64,000 nt of DNA from Atopsyche davidsoni (GCA_022113835.1 JAILWY010000006.1:7936001-8000000); one strand, 5' to 3'; positions 10,241 to 22,440 are shown, counted from the first letter of the stretch. Notes: a model not told the origin generated them from the letters alone. Translations and numbers: made by a program.

Positions 10241-11805
10241 TGTTTTTTGGGGCAAATTATAAATTGCAAGACTTGCTCGGATTCCATTAAAAGACTGAAT
10301 TATAATTTGACCTAGCTTGTGTCTTTTGTATGATTATATTTGTTATATAAAAATTGCAATGAGTTTATTTATAAAAATAAAAGTGATTATAATAATACAA
10401 AATAATGGTACCATTCGTTCGAACCATTATCTTCCGACAAATACCTCTGAGCATCTAAAACAGGTGATTTTTTTCTGGTTTCATCAAACGATCAGAATCG
10501 ACAGAACTCAAAATAAATTTCATGTTTTTAAATTTTAAAGTAATAAAACGACTATTTTTTTGTAATTATACTTTTTAAAATATTTTTATTATACGTTATA
10601 ACAAATAGACCTAGGTGAATTAATAAATTAACGTAATTTGACTTTCTTTAATATTTATCTATTCTAAATTATTATGAGCTCTGTAACTATATCGAAAATA
10701 TAAAATATGTACACTATTTCGATAGTATAAATGTATTTCCCTACCGTTTTATGTAGAAAACGGTTATTACCTAAAAATATATCACATACACAATAAACCT
10801 TACGGATGAAAACTGGGAAGTTAATTAGTATAATTAACCTCGAGTAAATAGGAGAGTCGTGTCGTTTTATTAAACTTATATATTATATAGTAAGTGTAAC
10901 AACAAAAAATTAAAATACAGAGAAAATAAAATTAAACTAACCCAAAAAATATTTATAATAACCATACAAATTAATAATTATGAATGATGTAAAAAATATT
11001 TGATACATTTTTTCATAATATCAGGGGTTTTTTTAATTAATGTGAAAAATGCAGATTACTAAAAATATCTTATAAGAATCATTGATGAGGTGGTTGCTTC
11101 TTTAATTATATTGTTAATTTCGGTGAGCTATTGTTAATTTATAAATAAAAATATCTCGTAAATATTGAAACAAATAAAGCTTAAATTATGTCTATACCGG
11201 GTTTAAGTTATATTTATTGAACACTATTTTCTATTTAAAAAGCAGTTATTTGTAAAATTTTACACAATGTTAAAATTTACTGCTACATGTTAATTTTTTT
11301 AATGTTTTAAGTTCACATTTACTAATTCGTCGAAATAATTTATATTTTTAAAAAAGTTATGATTTAATAAAAAAAAAAAACACTGATTTCAAACTGCCAA
11401 TTCTGATGAATTTGTTTTTTTTTTAATATACGATTAATATCATTACCTACATACAATGGTGTCATTGTTTTTTTTATTGGATTATTTATAAATAGTTTAT
11501 ATAATAAATGTTTCATAGGTGACAAGTAAATGTTTAAATAAATATTAATAATAGAGATCGTTGAAAATAACAAAGCATTTTTTGAATAGTTATTTTTAAA
11601 GAAAATGTGCAAATAAAATTACAAAACTATTTTTAAACAAAATATTGAACAACTCACACACGATTACAATTGATACAAGTTTAATTGTATTGATAAGAAC
11701 TTATAGATTATTTATATAATTATAATTTATTATTTATATACATAAAAAAAAAGCTTGAAAAAATAGTCAAAGTCGGGGGTCTTGGAGTCTTCCAACGTCC
11801 GAAGG
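10241..11805. other. AT-rich intergenic DNA, no gene seen
   Basis: No coding exon or repeat family was recognised on either strand; open frames here are low-complexity and lysine/isoleucine-rich. Confidence 0.6.
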
Positions 11806-13535
11806 CTAAGTAATCTGGGCTTCAGGCACAGCCTTCATGAGGCAGTTTGCAAATATGACCGCTCTCTTTATAGTGGGATCGATCGATTCGGTGATCCTCG
11901 AGCACCTGTTGAAGCCTTCCTCAGCCTTGGCGTTCAACGGTTGACTGACGAGGGCCAGGAATCCACTCAGGGAGAATTGGCCATCCCATGACATGACCCC
12001 CAGTTTCTTTAGCATGCATTTGACGTACATCTTCTCTGCTTTCTGCGTGATGGCGAGATCTCCTCTCTGACACTTCTTCAGGCCGTATATTGTGATACTG
12101 CTATCTACGCTGCAAATTTTCACCGAATTGGAATACTTCAGTTCATCATAGGTGGGATTAATCTAAAAGTAAGTCATCAAATTTAATGATTATTATTTTA
12201 AGAAATTCAATATTTTTGACAGAGAGTACTTGGTGGAATTCCATTTTAATATTTTTAAGTAAAATACTTAGTAAAATACTCCACCTACGACTTTAACCAG
12301 AACTCCAATCTCAAAATGTTGCATAAAGGCACAAAACTCGATCGCCAAGAGATTTTAGAAATCAATCGCATAAAAGATAACACACCGGAGCACCAGCTTA
12401 ATGACCAGGTTATTTTCAATAAGTCTCCGCTATTATTCCCTATTGCTAAATCACATCTTTAAAAAACCACTAACTGCGCAAAAACCTACTATTTACAGAT
12501 AAACACACTACAGGACAAACCCCAACACAGGATAACTGCTGCTACACCTCAAAGCCACTACTTTGGACAATTACCCCATTTTTTAAAAACAATTGTTCAC
12601 AAAAATTTGCAATCAAATAGAATCCTCCACTTGTCAGGTGCATTAAAATCACATTACCCCTTACCACCTGACAATCACTCTCTCTCTAACAATTGCTTAT
12701 TATTATATAAAATATCACTTAGTTTGATAATGCCAACGTGAGAGGTTGGCGAAACCGGTCACAAATAAGAACAAACATGTGGAAAATCACTCAAGTATTT
12801 TACTCAAAAAGATTATTATTTTGACGCTTTTAAATAGGTTAAAAATGCCACTTGATTTCAACACGTATTTTATTGCATATACTAAAATATATATACATCT
12901 GCTATAATCTTATATATTGAAACTGGTGAATTAACCATGTATTTCAGTGATACATTCTTCATACATAAAAACTAGTCGATTATTGAATCGCATACCGCAT
13001 ATACCAATTTAACTAGTTGATTCAATGCCACACACTTCATTCACTTAAACTGTTATCAATGCAATATTCTCGTACATTAAAACTTATTGTTTCAATGCTT
13101 CAAGAAAATAAAATAAATTATCGTTACACACGTGCGTTGATTTTAACGATCCACCTACCGCCGAATATGCTGCTAGCTGATCTGGTTGCTTTCCATTATA
13201 CTCGGTGGCAGCCACACTTGCTGGAAAACCCTATAAATATTACCAATGGTCATTATTAAATTTTTCATACCCGTGTATCTACATTTGGGTATAATAAAAC
13301 TAATTTGACTATTTATTAACAAATCGATTACCGATTACCGATTATCGAAACTAAGTTTAGCTAAGCATCTGATGATGACCCGGTGTATTGGGTCGAAACT
13401 AGTAATGCAAATAATTTCAATAAACTCAAAGTGAAGACAAAATACAAAGGTATTTTTATCATTATATATATTATAACAAATCGATGTTACCTGGTCGACA
13501 ATTGCCATTACAAGAATGATGACCAAGAACTTCAT
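11806..13535 (-). CDS. Minus-C OBP, OBP gene 5
   Basis: Three exons: 13491-13535 (MKFLVIILVMAIVDQ), 13159-13230 (24-codon linker) and 11806-12162 (OBP domain). All are phase 0. The domain has C1 (KICSVD), an additional Cys in LKKCQRG about 15 residues later, then C3 (VKCMLK), C4 (NRCSRI) and C6 (ANCLMK). The extra Cys is not at the C2 position, which would sit four residues before C3. Both introns are swollen by retroelement debris: a Penelope-like fragment in intron 2 and a hammerhead-bearing remnant that ends about 10 bases from the first donor in intron 1. Confidence 0.85.
12283..12462 (+). pseudogene. Fragment of a Penelope-like protein, GIY-YIG endonuclease tail
   Basis: Sixty codons open to TAA, including YDFNQNSNLKMLHKGTKLD followed by EILEINRI and LNDQVIFNKSPLL. 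This resembles the C-terminal end of Penelope-type reverse transcriptase-endonucleases, where a G-x-K-L-D-x(2)-E-x-L-E-I core is usual. No start codon context or upstream RT domain is present, so it is a truncated relic. Confidence 0.45.
12720..12765 (+). ncRNA. Degenerate hammerhead-ribozyme-like motif (copy C)
   Basis: TTGATAA (core consensus CTGATGA, two changes), one extra T, stem GCCAAC...GTTGGC with a 7-base loop, GAAA, palindrome CCGG, then TC giving a GTC cleavage triplet. The core changes at C3 and G8 predict loss of activity. The layout equals copies A and B although the sequence differs, which supports an inherited structure. Confidence 0.4.
13365..13408 (+). ncRNA. Hammerhead-ribozyme-like motif (copy B, most intact)
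   Basis: GCAT, CTGATGA, extra T, stem GACCC...GGGTC with an 8-base loop, GAAA, palindrome CTAG, TA, ATGC. Helix I (GCAT/ATGC) and helix II (five pairs) are perfect, and helix III is a four-base palindrome suited to dimer formation. Predicted cleavage follows the GTA triplet at 13,402-13,404. It lies in intron 1 of OBP gene 5, opposite to the gene's direction. Confidence 0.55.
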
Positions 13536-13614
13536 GTTTGTATTTTTAAGGGACTGTCGTGGACTTGTGTGATCTTTCCAAGGATCTAACTATATTTCTT
13601 GGTTGACGTTCTTC

Positions 13615-13623
13615 TTTTATATA
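13615..13623 (-). promoter_or_regulatory. TATA box of OBP gene 5
   Basis: TATATAAAA on the minus strand, about 80 bases upstream of the start codon. Confidence 0.65.
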
Positions 13624-14298
13624 GTTGTTTACTCGGTACTTGTTATAGTACACATAATTTATTTTGTAAAGCAAATTTGTTTTATAAAAATATATGTAAT
13701 GTTTAACAAGTCTTCATTAAACATATCAATGATTCATCAATTAAATATGTAACGACATCACATACGTACTCTTCACTAGAATAATTAAAATAGTGTATGC
13801 AAGAGAATAACAGTAATCCACGACCGGTTAACTTTACTTGTATTATATATACTATACTTGTAAAAATGTACTTAATAAAGAATCGCACCGTCTATATTCA
13901 TGGCAATTTGTATTTTTATAATTTTCTCTGGAATTGTTGTTATTTTAATATTTATAAACGCCGCATTAAGTACAATCATTTTCGTAATATATGAATTTAA
14001 CAATAAAATTAGAAAAGCATTGATTAAAAAAATGTTCCTGATAATTCTTATGGGATTTTTATTAAGGCAGATTATACAGTTCAAGTTTAGATTCCAATAT
14101 ATTTTATTCATTAAATATATTTTTAAAAATCATTGTATAATAATTTGATTTGTACATTGTTATTATTTTTCAAATCTTTAGGCAGTTAAATAATATATAC
14201 TAATACCACCGAATACCTAATCAATATTAGTTTTTCACATTAAAATATTCAAGTTTAAATATAATATATTGATAATTAAGTGTAGTTATGTTGGATGA

Positions 14299-14987
14299 TT
14301 ATATTATCTTTGACTTGGTGTCTGTCGATTTGTAGCACAATAAAAAGTTCCATGCTCTCTCTTTAGCGGTTCTGAACCAGCGAGCCATTTTGGAGCAATC
14401 AAGTATGAAGTAGCTGGTCATCGAATCCATGGGGAAATTGATTACGCTCCCGATACCCCCTGGCAACAGCACACCTTCTTCTGTTATGATCTTCCAATTC
14501 CTCAGCATGCAGGTGACGTACAGCTTCTCCTCTTCAGTTGGATTTTGAAATATCCCTGCCTGCAGCCTGGCGAGCCTTAAGCTACCCACCCTGCTCTCGG
14601 CCGAGCAGATTTTTATGGAATTATAGTACCTCATCTCTTCTTCGTATATCTTACCAGAACTCTAAAATATGAATTAATACATTTACCAAAAATATGATAC
14701 TGGAAAAGTGTTAAATATTAATGAAATTTATAAATCTTTCAAATATATCCAACACAAATTCATTGTGTCTATGTCTATTGTGTTTATTTAATGAGTCATA
14801 CATATGAATACTCTCCGGGTACTTCCATTCTATGAGCGGATGTAATTGTATTTGCCGATGTAATCTGTAAAAAATATTATCTATCAATGTATATTTATAT
14901 GTATGAAACTATATTTGATTTATAATTTTGACGTTACATTACCTGTATATATAAAATAATAACTAAACATTTGTTCAATAATTTCAT
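14299..14987 (-). CDS. Minus-C OBP, OBP gene 6
   Basis: Three exons: 14943-14987 (MKLLNKCLVIILYIQ), 14802-14864 (21-codon linker ending GEYSY) and 14299-14661 (OBP domain). All junctions are phase 0. Cysteines: C1 (KICSAES), C3 (VTCMLR), C4 (LDCSKM), C6 (LLCYKS). Exon layout, linker tail and the LARLQAG motif tie it closely to OBP gene 7, so the two are a recent tandem pair. The C-terminal helix differs from siblings (CYKSTDTK instead of CYMxAxP). Confidence 0.85.
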
Positions 14988-15060
14988 CGTTTCAACTCTA
15001 TCGACGATATATTCATGCAATCTTGAAGGAGAAACGACTCTCCTCTCAACCGATCATTGA

Positions 15061-15068
15061 TTTTATAT
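15061..15068 (-). promoter_or_regulatory. TATA box of OBP gene 6
   Basis: ATATAAAA on the minus strand, about 74 bases upstream of the start codon. Confidence 0.65.
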
Positions 15069-16408
15069 GATAATAATATGTTGTTTAATCAGTAGATTAT
15101 ATTTTTGATAACAAAATTTGTTTTAATAAATACGTAAATTACCTTCAACATCCATTTGTATATAGGAGGCTCTTTATTGTACCATGTTTAGTGTTATTGA
15201 TTTACATTGCATGTCAATATTCAAAACATAAATCCGTCTCTGCCAAAAATAATTTTAAACAATAATATTTAGTTTTGACTATTAAATGTAATGCGTTGGT
15301 TTGAATTCATAACAAGATCCAAAAAAGGAAAAAATTTCATTTCACGACTCTTAAACAATTTTTTTTTCGTTTTATTAAATTTCTATTTGGCTATTTGAAA
15401 AATGATTCAGTGTAATTTAGAAATTCTTCAGATAAAAGTATGGTCAAAAAATCAAAAATATGTATATTTATTATTATTGATTAAAATTTACAAAACGAAT
15501 AACCATGTTTGTGTAAAACGTAGAATTAACATTCTAAGCATGAAACTATTTTTTTAATGTCTTCTATAAGAAAAATGCACAGTTATTTTTCACATTTATT
15601 ACAAAAATATTCGTACCATCATAATATGTACTATCTTTTTACTTTAAGATGCCAAAGCTAGACATATTTAGCTCTGGAAGTATACTAATTATGTTTTTTT
15701 ATTTTTTAATTCACTTACCTTTTTAGACAATCTTTTCTTAAATTCTGTATACTATATATGTGTTTCCATCAAGTCTTGCTTTGTTTATTCTACGTAACCA
15801 TTTTGGAATACCGATTGATGAAGTTTTTTTACAAATACTCAGATAGTAGTTGGAAAACACAAATAGTAGTACAACTTGTATCATAATATATAATTAATTG
15901 CACATTTATATAGTATACTATATTAACATGCATTATTTTACAATGATTTTTTATCAACCCTTGCATCGCACTCAGACTTCAGCGCCTTAGAACTTGGACT
16001 AAATTGCATCCCTCGAGCAACACTTGAAAACAACAGTGACATTTATCCTTATCTGCCAGACCGGACAGTGTATATATTTGAATGTTATTATTTATATTTG
16101 AGTCGGGTAATAAAGCTTGAAATGTGGTTTCATAGGAGTGTCTTGTACAGAATACGCAAAGAAAGATAACTTCTAGCTATGGTAAAAAAGCGTAAGGTTT
16201 TTGGCCATATTTTTGGAAATAATAAAAATAACATACTGCTGCTGATTGTACAGAAAAAGTATTAAAAAAAGAGGCATTGGAAGGAGAAAACTGTCGTTGA
16301 TGCGGAATTTACGCCGGTGGCAGGAAGTTGGGAGTACAGCCGTATTAGTAAGACTGCCTCGGACAGGTTCTCTGAGGAAAACCGAGGTAAAAGAAGAATA
16401 TTGAAATT
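15069..16408. other. Intergenic DNA between OBP genes 6 and 7
   Basis: AT-rich; no coding exon or recognisable repeat seen. Confidence 0.5.
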
Positions 16409-17399
16409 TTATATAATTATTGACTCTGGGTTTGTCATCATGTAGCAGACCAAAAAATTCCATCCTATTTCAGTCACTGATTTGAACCAGTTAGTAACTT
16501 TTGCGCATCTATGAAAGGTAATAGCTGCGATCGCATCACGCTTAGAAGTGAACTTTTCGATTCCGCCAAGGAACAGTTCTCCTTTTGCTGACAGGATGTT
16601 ATAACTCCTCAGCATGCAGGCGACGTACAACTTCTCTTCAACAGTCGGCATAAGAAACTCTCCTGCCTGTAGCCTGGCTTTCTGTGCGCGGTTCACTCTG
16701 CTCTCGGTTGTGCAGATTCTTCTGTAGTTAAAATACGTCATCTCTTTATTGTATTTCACACCTTTACTCTAAAATAATTTTCAAAAAGATAGTATATAAA
16801 CTTAAGTCCATACATAATTTTTTTTAAATATTCACACTTCATTAGTTCACAGTTTATAATAATTCATACCACTGAATATTCTCCGTGTATTTTCTTACTC
16901 GTGGACGATGTTCTTATGTTTGCAGATGAATCCTGTAAATTATATTAAAAAAAACTTTTACATAGCTTTCACCTCACCAACATCTTCAAAGTGATTTCCA
17001 CAAAGCATTCACCTTACGTATATCAACCGAAAAATATAAGAGATACTTTAACATAGCTTTCGCCTCACATATATCAACTGGAAAAATATTAGAGAGACTT
17101 TCAAATAGCTTTCACCTCACGTACATTAACCAAAATATATTAGAGAAACTTTCACATAGTTTTGACTTAAAGAATATGAACTCAATAATATCAGAGTGAC
17201 TTTCAAATAGCTTTCACCCCACGTAGATCAACCCAAAAGTATCTGAAAGACTTTCACTTTAACGAATATCAACTCAAATATATCAGAGAGATTAATATAA
17301 ATATAACCTTATTCTCAACACTGATAAAATATTATTTTAAAGTTACACTACCTGAGTATATAACACAATAAAAATTAAATACTTGCACAAGAAATTCAT
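16409..17399 (-). CDS. Minus-C OBP, OBP gene 7
   Basis: Three exons: 17352-17399 (MNFLCKYLIFIVLYTQ), 16870-16932 (21-codon linker ending GEYSV) and 16409-16768 (OBP domain). Phase is 0 with canonical borders. Cysteines: C1 (RICTTES), C3 (VACMLR), C4 (HRCAKV), C6 (LVCYMM). Sister of gene 6: same exon sizes, the shared ARLQAG motif and the EEKLYVxCMLR block. Intron 1 holds a 51-52-bp tandem repeat absent from the gene 6 intron. Confidence 0.86.
16945..17300. repeat. Minisatellite, ~51-52-bp unit, about seven copies
   Basis: Imperfect repeats of the pattern ACTTTCAAATAGCTTTCACC followed by an AT-rich half ending ATATTAGAGAG; repeat starts are spaced 51-52 bases. It occupies intron 1 of OBP gene 7. 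Confidence 0.8.
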
Positions 17400-17456
17400 A
17401 ATTTCAGATTTTTAAAGACACAAAGTTAAAAAGCTGTTCTTTCGTCCGATTGCGGG

Positions 17457-17464
17457 TTTTATAT
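17457..17464 (-). promoter_or_regulatory. TATA box of OBP gene 7
   Basis: ATATAAAA on the minus strand, about 58 bases upstream of the start codon. Confidence 0.6.
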
Positions 17465-18316
17465 GATTAAAATACGTTATTACAATAATCTAAAGTGTTT
17501 ATTTATTTAACTAAATATATTATAATAAGTATACAAAATACTGCCAACACACGCGGTACAAATATGCATTGCGTTACGTGGGAATTTATGTTTAATATTA
17601 TTATCTTTATTACAATGCACATAAAAATCTCAAACAAATGACCCTGTCGAATTAAAAATTATAATTCATAAAATTGGATTCAACTATGAAAAAATGTAAA
17701 GTTTATATTTATATTTAAGGGTTTCAAGCAAATATATCTCCTTAGGTTTAAATAACATGTCTTGATCTATCTCATAACATTTCAAAATCATAAAGTTCAT
17801 TTAATTTATTGCGTATTTTATACAACCATCGTTAAAAAAAATATCTCTAGACTCTCAGAATATAAAACACTTTAGCAAAAAACCTCCCTTGTGCAAATTT
17901 TTTGTGTCTCCCTTGAATAAAACATTACAAATTACGGACAAAAATTGCTTCTGCATATTTATTATTTTATTCATACCTTGTGACATCCTTTTCATATACA
18001 TAAATGTGTTCAAAGCCTTCACATTATTAGCATATCTCCACTAAAATATCTCCTGGTTGTGAAATCACAATAAAAAATTCTTACATCTTTTCAAATCAAT
18101 TTATTTATATAATATCATGATAATTTTATTACATGAGAATAAATTAAAATATATTGAGTGCATTGAAATCGCTTTATTGTGCACGGCCGTTATAATGAAT
18201 TTCATGACTTCAGCGCTTTCAGGTTTTTCAGAAAAATCCTTGTAAACACTTACTGTATTTTTTGAAGTAGTATAGTGTTCATCAGTTGAATTTACCAAAT
18301 ATATTAACGCTACTTT

Positions 18317-18808
18317 CTAAACAAGATTTGCATCAGGTAAGGCTTTCAAATAGCACATGACGAAATCAAACGATTCAGTTTCTTTACCGTTGGATAAACC
18401 CGCACGTATCGTGCAGTCTTTGAAAACACTCTCGGTCCTAATGTTCAGTGGAATATCGGTCATCAGTTGAATTTGAGTACTGGAAAATTTTTCATCCTCC
18501 GTCAGGATTTTCATCTTCCTCAGCATGCAGGAGGCGTAAACCAAGTGTTCCCCATGCGGTTTAACCACCTCCCCTCTTCGGAGTTGGATGAGGTTTTTAG
18601 CGGAAATTCGGCTGCGTTGCTGGCAGGTTTTTATAAAATTTGAATGATTCATACTTTTTACATCAATATTCTGAAATTTCAATTAACGCAATAGTATTAA
18701 TTTACGGGTGAAACCGAATTTCAATTTTTTTTAGTTTAATTTTTACAATTTACTTACGTTTTCGTTTGACTTGTTGTCAGTTATGGTCTCTGTCGTGGAA
18801 TTATTAAT
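18317..18808 (-). CDS. Minus-C OBP without a recognisable signal exon, OBP gene 8
   Basis: Two exons seen: 18758-18808 (17-codon linker with several Asn/Thr) and 18317-18670 (OBP domain), both phase 0 with good borders (donor gtaagt, acceptors ttacag and tttcag). Domain cysteines: C1 (KTCQQR), C3 (ASCMLR), C4 (KDCTIR), C6 (VMCYLK). The domain itself is intact. I searched 18,809-19,730 for a short ATG exon with a hydrophobic peptide and a GT donor and found none, and no TATA box at the usual spacing. Either exon 1 is unusual or the gene has lost its 5' end. Confidence 0.72.
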
Positions 18809-19730
18809 CTGTAAATAAATATAAAATATATTGAATTTAATTAATATTATTATTTTTGTATTAATTTCTTCATACAACATGCTATATTTGTCTAGTTGAT
18901 CTTTGAACTTCCTTATATTTTAGAATACGTTGTGTATAAAAAATACTGAACAGCACCGAACACAGACACAATAACTTCTGATTGGTTCCAAATAGCAGCC
19001 GCCATTCAAGTAGATTTCTCGTTTAATTAACCTGAATTAGGGTGTCTGCTACTCATTAAAAAATATTTTTATTCCCAATTAAATTATAGGTCATATCAAT
19101 GATAAGATAACAAAACAGTATCTTATGATATCTTACGCATCATGCAATACGCTCGTTCCAAATATGGAGTAATACTAATCAAATCATTCCGTTTTAGATA
19201 AGTAATAACAAATAACTACTATTAGCTACGTATATTTCAATCAATAGACGTATGATTTTACCTTTGCCGAGAGAATAGTCACGTGTTTTCGGTCACGTTC
19301 CTGTACTATTAGTAGAAGCGCAAATAATATTTTTAGCTTTTAATAAATTTATATGTAAACTAAATTTTTATTATTTATAACCTTTTTGTCATATATATTT
19401 ATGTTGCATTATTTTATGTCACAAAATAATCGACAAGAAAAAACAGTAACAATTTTTTGTTGTTTGTACAAGTCTACCAAAAAGTAATCTTTATTAAAAA
19501 CATACGTGTAAAATAAAATAATTAAATATATTGCTCATTAATTTTTTACTACCTAATAAGTGTAATTTTACAAAATATCGAACTGCGGTTTACTTAGAAA
19601 AATCTATACCCATAATTCACTTCCGCTATTTAAAAACAAACACTGCTCTTAACTATTTATTTGTCGAATATACAATAATATGTTGAATAAGTATTAAAAA
19701 TTCTTGGGTTAGTCGATAATCTTGCAAATA

Positions 19731-20835
19731 TCAAATGATCTTCACTCCGGGCACAGCCTGACTGTAGCACTTGGAAAATATGAAAGCCCTCTCCTCGGTG
19801 GTTCTGGACGTCCTGGCGTTCTTCGAGCAGTCCTCCAAGGCCACCTCCATCTCCGGGGTCAGGATCCCATCGGACACAGCCTTGACTCCGGCCTTGTAGA
19901 AGTTATCGTCGTCTGACTGGATCACCAGCTTCTTGAGCATGCAGGCGATGTACCGCTTCTCCTCCTTCATCGGTGACGAGAAGTCTCCCTTTTGGATCTT
20001 CTTCAGTTTTTCTTGAGTAATGCTACTTTGGTTCACGCAGATTTTAACGAGTTGTAAATAATTTTTCATAGCAGGCTTTGTACCCTGGCTCTGGAAAAAT
20101 TATGAAGTGTATACTTTATATACACATACCTAAATTAATGCATGTGTATATGAAGGCTATCCATCAAAGTCTTATACAAGATACAACCAAATTGTCGAAT
20201 CGATAATTTTTTTTATTGAATCTGTGAATATCAAGTCTTCATTTTTTATTTAGATCATTAAACCTTACAATGCTAACTCCTCTGGCGATCTTAACGATAA
20301 GTCTACGGTTAACAACCAACCCTTCAAAATTTCAGCCCCCTGAGAGGAATCAATTGTTTGGTTTGGAAACACAAAATGATCCCCAAGATTCAAAGGAAAG
20401 GAAACTCTCTGATTAAAATATTCAGTTGTCTCTAAACTATTGAATCCTTTTGCCCGCCAAGATATTATCTGCAGGCAGCCTTTGGATTTTATAAAGAAGT
20501 TTTACACCAGACTTCTAAATTATATAATATGAGTCCGAAGCCTCAAATTTACACATTCACATTAAGCTTAAAAACAACATTTATTAATAAAATGTATATC
20601 TAAATAATTAAAGTAATTTTTTTATTAATACATATACTAAAAGTGACTTACAGGATTAGATGTTGTAGGTTGCACTTTTTCTTCTATTTTAACTTCAGGG
20701 GCTGTATTTGCGGACACAACCTAGAATTTGTTATTTAAATTACATTACATGGTTCAGCTTTTGGTTAATATTATTTTTGATATATTTTACCTGAGCAATC
20801 ACTGCAGTAACAAAAAAGATGGCCAAAAGCTTCAT
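19731..20835 (-). CDS. Minus-C OBP, OBP gene 9
   Basis: Three exons: 20791-20835 (MKLLAIFFVTAVIAQ), 20652-20720 (23-codon linker, Glu/Lys/Thr-rich) and 19731-20090 (OBP domain). Phase 0, donors gtaaaa and gtaagt. Cysteines: C1 (KICVNQ), C3 (IACMLK), C4 (EDCSKN), C6 (SKCYSQ). The domain exon opens SQGTKPAM, echoing the TKP motif of the amplified linkers of gene 2. Stop TGA. Confidence 0.87.
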
Positions 20836-20921
20836 TATTGCTTTTGTATATTTATGCGTAAAATCACTTGATCTTAATCCAAAAAAAATGATTTGAATGT
20901 CACTCTGAGTTGATCGGCGCC

Positions 20922-20930
20922 TTTTATATA
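20922..20930 (-). promoter_or_regulatory. TATA box of OBP gene 9
   Basis: TATATAAAA on the minus strand, about 87 bases upstream of the start codon. Confidence 0.65.
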
Positions 20931-22224
20931 GTTATTTGTGCTAATAAGTTCTTACGGCATTTATTTTGTTAAATCAGTTTGTGAAGGTTGTTCAATTTGC
21001 GTGATTATATACAATTATAAATTTATTTATATTCCTAATTTATAAATAAAAGTACTCTATATTTACTAGTGAAACTACTTTCCTGAACTTTCATCATTAA
21101 CTATAAATTACTTCTTTCTTTATAATATGTATTTTTATTTGTCTATCTGCCTACTAACAGCTTTCTACATCAATGAAAGTATGTTTTCAGTCTTCTCGCC
21201 TATTTGTCTGCCTACTATGAAAATTCATACAATTCATTAAAAATAACTTAAATTCGACAAAACATGATAAATGATGCATTAAAAATATATTTCTAAATTT
21301 TGACAATTTTTTTTAAGAATTTGATGAGTTTTATGAAATAAAATTCAATCATAATAAATGTGTGATACCCTTTATACTTTTTTTATTTTAACAATATAAA
21401 AATTTAATCTATTCAATTTCATAGATACGTTTAATTTTAAATATGCTTGTTCTCTTGAACGTCCCATTAGTATAACAATAACTCGGTAATATTGTTTTGA
21501 AAATATAAGTTACATTTATATATTTAATCGATCGTACAAAGGAGGGATATGTAAGCAATCAGACGTGAATTATTTATATAATTAATTAACAAATACTTTA
21601 TTATACAATTATCATTATTACGATCCCTATTATTGTTATTTTATCACTAATATTTTTTATTAGTTTCACTAAACAAATAAATTGTAAGATATGCAAAATA
21701 TAAAAATATATATTGTCTTTATATCCTATAGTAATTTATATGATAATTAGAATATATTTACACAATAGTATTGGTTTTATAACCATTGCTATTGTATATC
21801 TTTGTTTAAAATATAATGTTTTATCATTAAATTATTCAAATATTTTTACGTGATTAAAAATTACAAATGTTTTAATGTATTTTTTTTCATATGCAAAAGG
21901 ATCGTTCAGTTAAAAAAAGTATTTATAATTTTGTACAAAAAAGTTACAGTGTAAGAAGAAATATATAATTTAAAGTATAATATAAATGAAATGAAAGTTA
22001 TATTATTGAAAAAATAGACGAGTAATAAATAAAACGCATATTATTATGGGAAGGTAAAGCTTTAATTAATAGTAAAGAACCTATTTCACAAAAATAAAAA
22101 TCGAACTTTATACATATAATGCTAATTAATTTAGAATTAAAAAAGACGTGTTTAAGTGGGTAGTAAGGGTTTGATTGGTTACATAGTACAGAAAGATCAT
22201 GGCAGGTCGTTACATACACGTGGA
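20931..22224. other. AT-rich intergenic DNA
   Basis: No coding exon or repeat family recognised between OBP gene 9 and the inverted duplication. Confidence 0.55.
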
Positions 22225-22440
22225 CTCAGTGACGCCATTATGGGATAAAGCTTTTCTTATTTCTCCACATAGCATCTAAGCAATGAAGTACTTATACAGT
22301 TTTTAAGAAAAGCATCCACCTATAAAGTATATAGAGAAAGTGCTTGAAAGAGCAGATGTAATGGGAGAAGTGATGAAAAGCCTCGAATCCCGGATGGCAA
22401 CAGCGACGCTGGAGTTCTGGCGGGGCAAGCTCGGGGCAGC

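Larger units (their letters stand above)
12205..12810 (+). mobile_element. Penelope-like retroelement remnant
   Basis: Contains an open stretch (12,283-12,462), a hammerhead-like motif (12,720-12,765) and flanks that recur elsewhere. The segment around 12,205-12,260 and the segment after 12,760 both match parts of 37,150-37,265, in opposite orientations. The arrangement suggests terminal repeat pieces around a truncated body. Assignment to Penelope rests on the ORF style plus the hammerhead. Confidence 0.5.

Noticed and set aside
19270..19308. AG-bounded, gtaaaa-ending 39-base segment considered as exon 1 of OBP gene 8
   Set aside because: No start codon and a charged peptide, so it cannot be the signal-peptide exon.
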